DNA from: Methylohalobius crimeensis 10Ki
GTDB taxonomy: Bacteria; Pseudomonadota; Gammaproteobacteria; Methylococcales; Methylothermaceae
Direction: 5' to 3'
NCBI RefSeq assembly: GCF_000421465.1
Contig: NZ_ATXB01000001.1
Location: forward strand, 248,001-312,000
DNA: 64,000 nucleotides
This document shows, piece after piece, positions 32,099-39,873 of this stretch. The notes below the pieces were generated by a model. It did no database searches. It saw only the letters and a list, made by a program, of their open reading frames with translations, and was not told the DNA's origin. The position numbers were made by a program, and so were the translations under genes. Numbering within the stretch: position 1 is the first letter of the stretch; each line of letters starts with the position of its first letter.

Positions 32099-33356
32099 AG
32101 ACTCTCTTGTTTATCTGTTTAGTAGTCTTGTCAACAAGGCCGTACCTTTCCTTCTCCTTCCGCTGTTGACTAGCTATCTTCCCCCCGCTGAGTTCGGGTT
32201 AATCGCAATCTTCCAAGTTTCGCTTACAGCCTTCCAGGCTTTTTATGGAGGACTTAACGTTAACGTAGCCCGGACGTATTTCAATCGGTCAAACGAAGAA
32301 TTTCGGGAAGTGATGGGGGCCGTATTCCTTGCGCTTACCATTATCTTTTCAGTGCTGACCAGCGGGATACTTCTTTATCTGCTCTTTGATGGAGCTACTT
32401 TCGGTGTTCCGGCGTATTGGTTTGGGGCTCTTCCGATACTCAGCGCTCTTGGTGTGGCGAATCTGATAAATCTTACACTTCTACGTACTGAGGGGGAGAG
32501 CTGGAAATATCTTAGATGGGAAGTGGGACACGCGCTCGCTAACCTTTCACTAACTCTTATCCTTTTTGTTGGTGTGGAATCCTCTGGGGAAAGCAGGCTA
32601 TGGGGAATATCGGTTCCGCTGGCACTCTATGGGGGCTTCAGCGTCTTCTCACTTCGGCGACGTGGGTTTTTAGATCGGTTCGCGCGCCGGGATTACCTTA
32701 AGGAAGTAGTTGGCATTTCGCTGCCCCTTATACCGCATGCTCTTGCTTCAATTGTAATTGCCGTCAGCGATCGGATTTTCATCAGTCACTATCTCGGAAA
32801 CGCCGCCGTGGGGATATATACGGTGGGGTATCAGTTCGGAATGGTGGTGATGGTTATTACGGATGCATTCATAAAAGCTTGGCAACCGTGGTTCTTCCGA
32901 GAGATGGCTAAGCCCGGCATAGAAGCCGCCCGGGGGATCGTGCGGGCTACCTACCTGTACCTCGTGCTGCTTATCTTGGGTGCTCTAGCTTACTCAAAGG
33001 TTGCCGAGTGGGTTATCGACTTCGCGATTGATAGCGCTTATCGGGACTCAATCGGCCTTGTGTTACCAATTGCGATGTCTTACGTGGCTTTCGGGCTCTA
33101 CCAGATTTTCATGCCGTACCTTGTCTACATAGGGAAAACTCAAGTACTGATGGTGACTACGTCCCTTGCGGCGGGTACAAATATCATACTAAACATCTTA
33201 TGGATATCCGTATACGGAATGAATGGGGCCGTTTATGCGACCTTGGTAGCGTACACGTTCAGTGCATTACTGGTTATTGTGGTTTCACAACGCTATTGCC
33301 CAATGCCATGGAGGTTTGGGGGCAGTACAGTAGGCAGAGCGCCTTCTAAAGGTTGA
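32091..33356 (+). CDS. Polysaccharide flippase (second Wzx)
   Basis: The protein of about 421 residues starts at GTG 32091 (VIKDSLVYLFSSLVNKAVPF), overlapping the acyltransferase stop by 8 nt. It has about twelve membrane helices and FGLIAIFQVSLTAFQAFYGG and ISLPLIPHALASIVIAVSDR, typical of Wzx exporters. It would flip the nonulosonate-containing unit. An upstream in-frame ATG at 32019 would cause a long overlap and is less likely. Confidence 0.87.
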   Translation: MIKDSLVYLFSSLVNKAVPFLLLPLLTSYLPPAEFGLIAIFQVSLTAFQAFYGGLNVNVARTYFNRSNEEFREVMGAVFLALTIIFSVLTSGILLYLLFDGATFGVPAYWFGALPILSALGVANLINLTLLRTEGESWKYLRWEVGHALANLSLTLILFVGVESSGESRLWGISVPLALYGGFSVFSLRRRGFLDRFARRDYLKEVVGISLPLIPHALASIVIAVSDRIFISHYLGNAAVGIYTVGYQFGMVVMVITDAFIKAWQPWFFREMAKPGIEAARGIVRATYLYLVLLILGALAYSKVAEWVIDFAIDSAYRDSIGLVLPIAMSYVAFGLYQIFMPYLVYIGKTQVLMVTTSLAAGTNIILNILWISVYGMNGAVYATLVAYTFSALLVIVVSQRYCPMPWRFGGSTVGRAPSKG

Positions 33357-33378
33357 GGAGTTGTCAGAAGGTTACGGC

Positions 33379-34431
33379 ATGAGAATAGTTGTCATTTGTG
33401 ATGTCGTTTCGGGATTTCACCTCATAAGCGCGATTAGTCATATTCAGGTTTTAGATGATTGTAGCTTTCTCGACATTCATTTGCTTCCCGGAATAAAAGG
33501 TAGTTACCTCCTTCCGGAAGGACGTGGAAGAATTGGCCACTTGGAATTTAAAGTCAGCCACCAAGTTTCCCGTCGCGCTTCCGAGTGGGTTGTACGATTT
33601 GTGAAGTTTTCTTTTGTTCGAATGAAACGAGCAATTTATCCAGTGCGCTTTCGACGGACCAGGGATTTCCGAGTTATTATCGGGCATCACACGTATTTCA
33701 AACCGGCTTCCCTTGCATATTCTCCGACTTCTCGGATGACTGACATTTCTACATTTTCATTCGAAGAGGGAATCGGTACTTATGGAGGGATGAAGCATCA
33801 TGTTCATGCGGCAAGACGGGAAGGCCGCCAATTCGCGCGGACGAAATACTTACTTCGCAAGGGCCTGTCGCATGATTTTTGGCTGGATTCGTCAAGGACA
33901 TTTTTAAAAACGCGTAGTGATTTAGAGAGAGACCAGTACCGAACTGCTATATCGACGCTGTTGGCGGCTCGATATGAGTCAGGCGCACTACTATTTCCGG
34001 CGTCGGCTAGGGTAGACCTGAAGGGGGCTGTGCTTTTCTTTTCAAGCCCGCTCTATGATCTGAACCTGATGTCGATGCCGCAGTACATCGATTTCATAAA
34101 GCGGGTCGAAGCCTTTTATGCAAGTAAGGGTAAGGGATTGGTTTTAAAGTTGCATCCGATGGAGTCGTGTTCGGAGACTCTGAGAGGAGCGGGAATAGAG
34201 GTGATTGATGATCCACGCCCGGTTGAAATGCTGATTTCCGAGGCTCAGCCAGATTCCGTGGCAGGGCTGAGTTCCGGTGCACTCATAACAGCAAATGCAC
34301 TGTTTAAGTTACAAGCTCGGTCATTCCTAGCATGGCTTACCGAAACGGCTCGCGAACAACTCAAGGTGCGCGGAGAGCTGAAGGAGATTTTCGAAGGAGC
34401 GGTCGACTTCATTGGACTCAACGATGAGTAG
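33379..34431 (+). CDS. Sialyltransferase-like GT-B enzyme (polysialyltransferase type)
   Basis: The 350-residue protein has the short motifs that define bacterial sialyltransferases of GT38/GT52/GT80 type: an acidic-acidic-Gly motif in FSFEEGIGTYGG (about residue 130), LVLKLHPMES with the HP motif (about 255), and AGLSSGAL with the Ser pair (about 300). Overall similarity is otherwise low. Placed next to CMP-nonulosonate synthesis genes, it most likely transfers the nonulosonic acid. ATG 33379 has AGAAGG upstream; TTG 33361 is less likely. It overlaps the next gene by 8 nt. Confidence 0.65.
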   Translation: MRIVVICDVVSGFHLISAISHIQVLDDCSFLDIHLLPGIKGSYLLPEGRGRIGHLEFKVSHQVSRRASEWVVRFVKFSFVRMKRAIYPVRFRRTRDFRVIIGHHTYFKPASLAYSPTSRMTDISTFSFEEGIGTYGGMKHHVHAARREGRQFARTKYLLRKGLSHDFWLDSSRTFLKTRSDLERDQYRTAISTLLAARYESGALLFPASARVDLKGAVLFFSSPLYDLNLMSMPQYIDFIKRVEAFYASKGKGLVLKLHPMESCSETLRGAGIEVIDDPRPVEMLISEAQPDSVAGLSSGALITANALFKLQARSFLAWLTETAREQLKVRGELKEIFEGAVDFIGLNDE

Positions 34432-35641
34432 CAGAGCAACTGCGACGGCTTTCATAGTCACAATGGCCTGTCTAATGTCCTTCGTCGGATATTTGCACAC
34501 GGGCGGGAACGGTCAACAGTATGCCCTGGAACGCGGCCTTACAGTAGGTGTAGTGCTGGTACTATCGTTGGTTTTTCTATTCCTCAGCCGTCCCGGATTG
34601 CGGGTCCATAAGGTACCCCTACTGCTACTGGCGTTTGCAGTCTACGGCTTTTTGATAGCCGGAGCGAAGGGTCTCGCCCTTGAGGCGGGGTCCTCCCTTC
34701 TTCGGATCGCAAGCTACGCTTTTCTCATACAAGCTTTCTACAATCTCCATTTGAGAGAGCCAGAGTATTGGGAGAAGGTGCTCGCTCGGATTATGGTACT
34801 TTGGACAGCGCTCTATGGGTTTCAGGTTTTTCTAGATTTTGCCGGTGAAAGATACGTCTACATGAACGGCGCCTACCGGTATCCGGCCAGTGTGGGCAGT
34901 CCGATAGGTTTCGCGTCGGCTCTCTTGGTAATACAATCGGGGCTGTTGGTCTATTGGCTCAAGAGAAAGCGGGGCTTTTTTTTGATATCAGCGCTGGTCG
35001 CGTCCTTGCTGATCAGTTTTACAGTCACGCGATCTATAATGGCGGCTTCACTTCTCTTGTTCTTCGCTGCTTTTTACCTCCGCGAGACAGGCATTAGAAA
35101 GTTGGGCGTCTTGGTTTTCGTACCATTAATCGCGGGATTGCTGCTTGTGTCACTGCCGCTGTTTGAACCGGTTTTGTCCAGGCTTACTGAAACATCGAAT
35201 GAATACGGGCTAGATAGTTCGACTTCGTTCCGCGTGAAGATTATTTCTGAATATGCAGAGAACGTTTCCATTTCGGAACTTGTCTTCGGGCTTGGGTTAG
35301 GGGTTTTTCCAGTTTGGTTCGAGAAGAAGACAGGGATATCTGGGGTGGCTCCGCATTTTGAGGGCCTTTGGATCCTAGCCGAGTTCGGAGTGTTGGTCGC
35401 GCTGGTATATGCGGCCGTTTTGATAAGATTCGCGGCTCGATTAACCACGTACAAACAAAGAGAGAGAATAGCTTGGATTTTGTTGCTTTTGATCGTAGCT
35501 GTATTTAGTCATCAGGTTTTTCTTCAATTCGCTAATCCGTTTTACTTTTACCAATTTTTTATACCACACGCACTTCTAGTAGGATGGTGGCTCTCAGTCG
35601 TTCACAGGCAACCTCGCCGGCTGAGGCCAGTGTTATTATGA
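34424..35641 (+). CDS. O-antigen polymerase-like membrane protein (second Wzy)
   Basis: The 405-residue protein has about twelve membrane helices. A periplasmic loop near the C-terminal third reads STSFRVKIISEYAENVSISE then LVFGLGLGVFP and HFEGLWILAEFG, the Wzy-type pattern. It lacks the clear NTHN of the 19098 protein but keeps a His-x-Glu in the same place. It would polymerise the locus II repeat unit. ATG 34424 overlaps the previous stop. Confidence 0.72.
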   Translation: MSSRATATAFIVTMACLMSFVGYLHTGGNGQQYALERGLTVGVVLVLSLVFLFLSRPGLRVHKVPLLLLAFAVYGFLIAGAKGLALEAGSSLLRIASYAFLIQAFYNLHLREPEYWEKVLARIMVLWTALYGFQVFLDFAGERYVYMNGAYRYPASVGSPIGFASALLVIQSGLLVYWLKRKRGFFLISALVASLLISFTVTRSIMAASLLLFFAAFYLRETGIRKLGVLVFVPLIAGLLLVSLPLFEPVLSRLTETSNEYGLDSSTSFRVKIISEYAENVSISELVFGLGLGVFPVWFEKKTGISGVAPHFEGLWILAEFGVLVALVYAAVLIRFAARLTTYKQRERIAWILLLLIVAVFSHQVFLQFANPFYFYQFFIPHALLVGWWLSVVHRQPRRLRPVLL

Positions 35642-36369
35642 AATCTACCGTGAGTACCTTGTTTGAGCGATTGGGGACGGTATCACCGGAATGTGCCCTG
35701 GAGCGTGGCACTCTGACGACTTTCGTGAACCCCCATTCGTATCGCTTAGTGAGAAGGGAAAAGGACGTCGCTCGGTATTTTCGTTACGTTGGAATCGATG
35801 GATTTTCGCTTGTCCCTTTCGGCAGGATTCTCAGTGGGCGGGATGTACAACGAACGAGTTTCGATATGACGTCCATCGCAAAAGATGTATTCGAGGCGTG
35901 TTCTAGAATGGACCGATCGATTTTCTTGATCGGTGCGAAAAAGAAAGAGATTGAGAAGACAAGTAGGATTTTGCAGGGTGCTTTCCCAAAGCTGAATATA
36001 GTTGGATTCCGAGATGGATATTTCAAAGACAATTCGGAGAAGGCGAGTTTTATCAATCGTCTCGTTGTGTTAAATCCAGATGTTGTCGTTGTCGGAATGG
36101 GGACCCCACGGCAGGAGCGGTTTCTGATGCAATTAGTGGATGCAGGCTGGGCGGGTAGTGGATTTACGTGCGGTGGATTCCTACACCAGACCGCCAGTGG
36201 AACTAGGTATTACCCTGATTGGGTGAACCGGTTTTCTCTAAGATGGTTGTATAGGATCGTTGATGAACCACGCCTCCTCAGTCGGTACTTCATTAGTTAC
36301 CCGATTGGATTGATCCTTTTCTTGTTCGATGGAATCACGCAGTACGGAGTCCAGAAAACTGGCGGCTGA
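35638..36369 (+). CDS. WecG/TagA/CpsF-family glycosyltransferase
   Basis: The 243-residue GT26 protein has SLVPFGRILSGRDVQRTSFD, IFLIGAKKKEIEKTSRIL, VVVGMGTPRQERFLMQLV (the hallmark G-P-QE) and GGFLHQTASGTRYYPDW with RIVDEPRLLSRY at the end. The family adds the second sugar on a lipid-linked intermediate (for example ManNAcA or ManNAc). ATG 35638 overlaps the previous stop. It is the last gene of the nonulosonic acid block; A-type repeats begin 20 nt later. Confidence 0.9.
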   Translation: MKSTVSTLFERLGTVSPECALERGTLTTFVNPHSYRLVRREKDVARYFRYVGIDGFSLVPFGRILSGRDVQRTSFDMTSIAKDVFEACSRMDRSIFLIGAKKKEIEKTSRILQGAFPKLNIVGFRDGYFKDNSEKASFINRLVVLNPDVVVVGMGTPRQERFLMQLVDAGWAGSGFTCGGFLHQTASGTRYYPDWVNRFSLRWLYRIVDEPRLLSRYFISYPIGLILFLFDGITQYGVQKTGG

Positions 36370-36387
36370 GACTTGTAAGCGCGTATG

Positions 36388-36431
36388 GGGTCACGGGAAA
36401 ACGGGGTCAGAGGGAAAACGGGGTCAGACAC
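36388..36431 (+). repeat. Cluster of three A-type motifs
   Basis: GGGGTCACGGGAAAACGGGG, then TCAGAGGGAAAACGGGGTCA, then GACAC: three successive GGGGTCA units, the last a full GGGGTCAGACAC. The same motif forms the ends of the RAYT element at 38165-38948. GGAAAACGGGGTCA units recur at 37240-37275. Confidence 0.7.
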
Positions 36432-36504
36432 CTTTCCACTCCTAGCATTCACGGACTTTGTGATGCATCGCTGTCATTGGGAACCAGGATTCGGATTGTC
36501 TATA

Positions 36505-36534
36505 GCCATATGGCATGAAACGCTATATGGTATG
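36505..36534 (+). promoter_or_regulatory. Direct-repeat operator of the tumEA pair
   Basis: GCCATATGGCATG (36505-36517) and GCTATATGGTATG (36522-36534) are repeats 17 bp apart, and the first contains the perfect palindrome GCCATATGGC. They end 10 bp before the tumE start. They are the likely binding sites of the HTH antitoxin TumA. Confidence 0.55.
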
Positions 36535-36544
36535 ATAAAGTTCT

Positions 36545-36838
36545 ATGAAAGCCACCCTGGTCATCGACCGCAAGGTCGTGTTCCCGGACGGCGCGATTTT
36601 GCAAATGGTGGTCTGGCGGTTACCCAATCCAGACCAAGAGCGCCCGCACGGGCTGAAATACCGCTTCTATTACGGCCTGGCTGATGGCCGATGCGTGGTG
36701 CGTTACGACAACGAACGCGGCAAGGGTGACCACCGCCATCTGGGCGATAGGGAAGATCCGTACGCCTTCGCTGACATCGAAACCCTGGTCGCCGATTTTC
36801 TTGCCGATGTGGCCAAAGCGCGTGGAGGCAAATTATGA
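36545..36838 (+). CDS. tumE: TumE-type toxin (DUF6516)
   Basis: The 97-residue protein reads KATLVIDRKVVFPDGAILQM, then GLKYRFYYGLADGRCVVRYD and NERGKGDHRHLGDREDPYAF. This is the DUF6516 family, annotated as toxin TumE, with conserved Arg, Asp and the KGDHRH motif. Its stop overlaps the TumA start by 4 nt (ATGA at 36835-36838). The toxin-first order is usual for this family. Confidence 0.8.
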   Translation: MKATLVIDRKVVFPDGAILQMVVWRLPNPDQERPHGLKYRFYYGLADGRCVVRYDNERGKGDHRHLGDREDPYAFADIETLVADFLADVAKARGGKL

Positions 36839-37197
36839 AAAAATCCCTGGCCATCACTATTGGTTCCGTGAACCAGGCTGCCCGCGAAGTCATCGACGCC
36901 TGGCATCGGGCCGAGCATGGCAAAAAAGCTCCAGAATCTCGGGCGGAAATCCTGTTTACTGATCTGGAAACCCTGCTTAAGACCCTGACGCTGCAGCGGT
37001 TCAGATTGTTGCGGCAACTGCGCCGGTCGGGTCCGACCAGCATTCGCGCCCTAGCCAAGGCCTTGGGGCGGGACTATAAGAACGTCCACCGTGACGTCAT
37101 CAAGCTACTGCGGCTGGGAATGATCGAGAAGAACGAGGCGGGTCAGATTTTGGTACCCTGGGACGAGATTGACGCCCGATTGGATCTGGCCGCTTGA
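36835..37197 (+). CDS. tumA: TumA-type HTH antitoxin
   Basis: The 120-residue protein has a C-terminal winged helix (LQRFRLLRQLRRSGPTSIRA, LAKALGRDYKNVHRDVIKLL, then GLIE-like LGMIEKN). It is the MarR-like HTH partner of TumE and likely represses the promoter through the repeats at 36505-36534. The N-terminal part (SRAEILFTDLETLLKTLT) should contact the toxin. Confidence 0.8.
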   Translation: MKKSLAITIGSVNQAAREVIDAWHRAEHGKKAPESRAEILFTDLETLLKTLTLQRFRLLRQLRRSGPTSIRALAKALGRDYKNVHRDVIKLLRLGMIEKNEAGQILVPWDEIDARLDLAA

Positions 37198-37528
37198 AGG
37201 CCCAAAAAAGGAAGGAATAATGGCGAAAGGAATAATGCAGGAAAACGGGGTCATGAGGAAAACGGGGTCAGACACCTTTTCAACCGCCGACACCTTTTTC
37301 TTTCTTCACTCCATTCAGTTGGTTAATGGATGCCCTGATTCAAGAGCTTACCCATTTTGGCCCACTTGAGGCCGTTTGGGGAGTGGAACGGACCATTCCA
37401 TTACACTTTTTAGGAGGAAAAAGGGTTACCTATTAGCTGGTTCTTGGCGCTATAGGGCGTCATAGTGTCAACGTATTGTGCTGCGAAAAGCTTTGTCTGG
37501 TAGTAGGTCAATGGGCTAGACTTGGAAG
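37198..37528. other. Region between tumA and brnT
   Basis: It holds two A-type units (GGAAAACGGGGTCA near 37240-37253 and GGAAAACGGGGTCAGACACC at 37257-37276). The rest is AT-rich and I see no gene. The brnT promoter should lie in 37440-37510; GGAAG at 37522-37526 is a weak ribosome site. Confidence 0.4.
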
Positions 37529-37810
37529 ATGGAGTTTGAATGGGACGAAGATAAAAGCGAGGCATGCTTCCGTGAGCGCGGTTTTGACTTTGCGTATGCT
37601 GCACGGGCATTTTTTGATCCGAATCGGTTGGTTCAGGCCGACACCCGCCATAGCTACGGCGAGGATCGGTACCAACTCATGGGCAAAATCGAACACCGCC
37701 TGTTCGTGGTAGTGTACACCCCGCGTCACGGTGCTCTGCGCATCATTTCAGCCCGCAAAGCCAACCAGCGAGAGGTTCGTTATTATGAAAACTGTACGCG
37801 TGAAGATTGA
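37529..37810 (+). CDS. brnT: BrnT-family ribonuclease toxin
   Basis: The 93-residue protein reads FEWDEDKSEACFRERGFDFA, RHSYGEDRYQLMGKIEHRLF and IISARKANQREVRYYE, the BrnT fold with its basic catalytic residues. It overlaps the antitoxin by 26 nt. BrnT is an RNase E-like-fold RNase toxin neutralised by BrnA. All family landmarks are present. Confidence 0.9.
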   Translation: MEFEWDEDKSEACFRERGFDFAYAARAFFDPNRLVQADTRHSYGEDRYQLMGKIEHRLFVVVYTPRHGALRIISARKANQREVRYYENCTRED

Positions 37811-38120
37811 TCCCGCCGCTCCGGATTTTTTGACAACCGGACGCATTGACGCTGCTCGAGTAGACGCCACCACCGAAGCTGATATTGCCGCCCATAAAGC
37901 CTCAGATGACGCCGAAGCCATGCTGGACTCCGCCCGTTTTATCCGTCGGGTTCGTAAGCGTCTGGGCTTAAGTCAAGCGGAATTTTCTGAGCGAATTAAT
38001 GTGCCGCTCGACACCATCCGCAATTGGGAGCAGGGAAAGCGTTGCCCAACGGGCGCCGCCCTGGCCCTGCTCAAGGTGCTCGACAAGGCTCCCGAGGCGG
38101 CGCTGGCGGCACTGAATTGA
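37785..38120 (+). CDS. brnA: BrnA-like antitoxin with an XRE-type HTH
   Basis: The 111-residue protein starts at ATG 37785 (MKTVRVKIDPAAPDFLTTGR) inside the end of brnT. The C-terminal half is a helix-turn-helix (RVRKRLGLSQAEFSERINVP, LDTIRNWEQGKRCPTGAALA), rather than the ribbon-helix-helix of many BrnA proteins. It neutralises BrnT and probably represses the operon. Confidence 0.82.
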   Translation: MKTVRVKIDPAAPDFLTTGRIDAARVDATTEADIAAHKASDDAEAMLDSARFIRRVRKRLGLSQAEFSERINVPLDTIRNWEQGKRCPTGAALALLKVLDKAPEAALAALN

Positions 38121-38164
38121 AAGCCGAGGAAAAAAGGGGGGGTTGCGCAGGGAATACAGGGAAT

Positions 38165-38948
38165 AATGGGGTCAGACACGATAATTGTGTTATGGTGTTT
38201 TTATGCTTTATTGAAAGATTGAAAGAGGATGCCATGGCCCGTCTTCCCCGTTATGTCATTCCCGGTCAGCCACAGCACATCATCCAGCGTGGCAACAACC
38301 GGCAAGTCATCTTTGCCGGTGACGAAGATTATCGGTTTTTTCGCGATATCTTGGTGGAAGCGGCCACCAAGCAGGGTCTGTCGATTCATGCCTATGTCTG
38401 GATGACCAACCATATCCACCTGCTAGCGACGCCTGAGTTTGACCAGAGCATCAGTCAAGTCTTTCAATCAGCGGGCCGACGATATGTCCAATACTTCAAT
38501 ACCACCTACCGGCGCAGCGGGACGCTTTGGGAAGGACGCTATCGGGCAACGGTGGTGGACAGTGAGCGGTATCTGCTGACCCTGATGCGCTACATCGAGC
38601 TCAATCCGGTCAGGGCGGGGATGGTGACGCATCCCGGGGACTACCTTTGGTCGAGTTATCGCCGGAATGCAGAGGGGGCATCGGGACTGAATGCCGACTG
38701 GCTGACGGCGCACGAGGAATATCTGCGATTGGGTCGCAATGAAGCGGCCAGGCAACAGGCTTACCGACAATTATTCCAGACCGAACTTTCCGACGAGGAT
38801 CTGGCGGAGATCCGCGATTGCACGCACAAAGGCTGGGCCTTGGGTGGCGATCGATTCAAAAAACAAATCGAGGCACTGGCCCGGCGACGGGCTGTCTCGA
38901 AAGGGGTGGGGCGGCCGAGGAAAGATAAAAATCGTGTCTGACCCCATT
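38165..38948 (+). mobile_element. RAYT element with perfect 18-bp inverted ends
   Basis: AATGGGGTCAGACACGAT at 38165-38182 and its exact reverse complement at 38931-38948 bracket a single RAYT gene. The transposase stop codon (TGA 38939-38941) lies inside the right end. The 784-bp unit looks like a complete, possibly self-moving element. Solo or partial copies of the end sequence occur at 26676, 26730, 27322, 36403, 36421, 37246, 37264 and 38964. Confidence 0.75.
38234..38941 (+). CDS. REP-associated tyrosine transposase (RAYT)
   Basis: The 235-residue Y1/HUH transposase starts ARLPRYVIPGQPQHIIQRGN. It has DYRFFRDIL, WMTNHIHLLATPE with the HIH metal-binding pair, RYVQYFNTTYRRSGTLWEGR with the catalytic Tyr, and RYIELNPVRAGMV. 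RAYTs cut single-stranded DNA at palindromic REP sequences. ATG 38234 has GAAAGAGG upstream. No domain is missing, so it may still act on the A-type motifs nearby. Confidence 0.93.
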   Translation: MARLPRYVIPGQPQHIIQRGNNRQVIFAGDEDYRFFRDILVEAATKQGLSIHAYVWMTNHIHLLATPEFDQSISQVFQSAGRRYVQYFNTTYRRSGTLWEGRYRATVVDSERYLLTLMRYIELNPVRAGMVTHPGDYLWSSYRRNAEGASGLNADWLTAHEEYLRLGRNEAARQQAYRQLFQTELSDEDLAEIRDCTHKGWALGGDRFKKQIEALARRRAVSKGVGRPRKDKNRV

Positions 38949-38974
38949 TGTCGCGGAAATATTCGGGGTCAGCA

Positions 38975-39190
38975 GCGGCTTGGCAATGCCGCCCATTCTA
39001 GCGGCTGAGAGTCCCGCCCGGGTAAGCGGAAGCCACGTGCCCGGTATCGAGCCTTGCAGTGGCTCCGGCGACGGGCTGGTTGATGCGTAGGCACGAAAGC
39101 AGGCGAGGTGCAAAGGTAACGGGTGAGGCCGCCCCTGAAGGTATAGAGCCCCGAAAAATATTTGGCGAGTGCCGATGGGCTTGCCCCCCT
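38975..39190 (+). ncRNA. Possible group II intron 5' fragment (domain I)
   Basis: The stretch GGCTGAGAGTCCCGC, CTTGCAGTGGCTCCGGCGAC, GGGCTGGTTGATGCGTAGGC, ACGAAAGCAGGCGAGGTGCA and AACGGGTGAGGCCGC resembles, from memory, the conserved domain I of bacterial group II introns. No intron-encoded protein and no domain V is visible, so it would be a 5' fragment. It carries no protein-coding signal. Confidence 0.4.
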
Positions 39191-39220
39191 ATGGCGACGC
39201 CGAAAGGAATGATGCCAATA

Positions 39221-39244
39221 AGCACACATATATGTGCTAAAATT
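39221..39244 (+). promoter_or_regulatory. Operator/promoter of the 39251 TA pair
   Basis: AGCACA-N6-TGTGCT (39221-39238) is an inverted repeat. TAAAAT at 39238-39243 can act as a -10 box overlapping it. It lies just upstream of ATG 39251. It is probably bound by the antitoxin encoded downstream. Confidence 0.45.
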
Positions 39245-39250
39245 GGCCAC

Positions 39251-39529
39251 ATGAAGCCTTTCAGCTGGAATCATCTCAAAAATCAGCAACTTATAGAAGA
39301 CCGCCAGATATCTTTTGAAGATATCTTGTTCTACATACAAAAGGGTCAATTGCTGGACGATATTGAACACCCCAACAAGGCTAAATACCCGAATCAACGG
39401 GTATTCGTTGTAGAGGTTGATGAATATGCCTGTTTGGTCCCATATGTGGAAAGTGATAATGAAATCTTCTTAAAAACGATCATTCCAAGCAGAAAGGCTA
39501 CGAAGCAATACCTTGGAGGCAAGTCATGA
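39251..39529 (+). CDS. BrnT/DUF4258-like toxin
   Basis: The 92-residue protein from ATG 39251 reads FSWNHLKNQQLIEDRQISFE, YPNQRVFVVEVDEYACLVPY and FLKTIIPSRKATKQYLGG. The layout and the C-terminal IIPSRKA match BrnT-like RNase toxins (DUF4258). It overlaps the next gene by 4 nt (ATGA at 39526-39529). Codons are clearly more AT-rich than in core genes, consistent with acquisition as a gene cassette. Confidence 0.75.
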   Translation: MKPFSWNHLKNQQLIEDRQISFEDILFYIQKGQLLDDIEHPNKAKYPNQRVFVVEVDEYACLVPYVESDNEIFLKTIIPSRKATKQYLGGKS

Positions 39530-39861
39530 GCAAAGTGAAACTTGATGAGGAAGAGAAAGAGATTCTGCGTGATTTCGAAGCAGGGGAGTTTAAGTCTGTC
39601 TTAACTCCGCAGCGAAAGAAGCAACTTGCGAAAGCCGCTGAAGAGACATTTAAAAAAGATAAACGCATAAATATTCGCATATCATCACGTGATCTAGAGG
39701 CTCTACAAAGGCGGGCGCTAGAGGAAGGTATCCCTTATCAAACACTTGTATCAAGCATTCTTCACAAGTATGTATCGGGCAGCTTATACGATGCCACGGC
39801 TAACAAGTCGCTCAACTCGGACCTGAACCGCCCCGGTTTTGCCGGAGACTCCATTTCTTGA
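39526..39861 (+). CDS. CopG/BrnA-like antitoxin with extended C terminus
   Basis: The 111-residue frame has SVLTPQRKKQLAKAAEETFK, KDKRINIRISSRDLEALQRR and EGIPYQTLVSSILHKYVSG, a ribbon-helix-helix antitoxin. The natural end should be near residue 88. The last 22 residues are read from the attC-like sequence and the IS3 end, so the native stop was lost or lies in the cassette attachment site. It is probably still functional, since the DNA- and toxin-binding parts are whole. Confidence 0.75.
   Translation: MSKVKLDEEEKEILRDFEAGEFKSVLTPQRKKQLAKAAEETFKKDKRINIRISSRDLEALQRRALEEGIPYQTLVSSILHKYVSGSLYDATANKSLNSDLNRPGFAGDSIS
39795..39823 (+). other. Left half of an integron attC-like site
   Basis: CGGCTAACAAGTCGCTCAAC, then TCGGAC, matches the 5' half of attC sites of Vibrio-type integrons (TAACAA-(N)-CGCTCAA-GGGAC pattern), placed as expected right after a TA cassette. 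The 3' half is missing because an IS3-family end (TGAACCGCCCC) begins at 39824. Confidence 0.5.
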
Positions 39862-39873
39862 GAGGATGGAGTC

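Noticed and set aside
38024-38233. 70-residue N-terminal extension of the RAYT frame
   Set aside because: It reads through brnA and the left terminal repeat; ATG 38234 with a ribosome site matches the family start.
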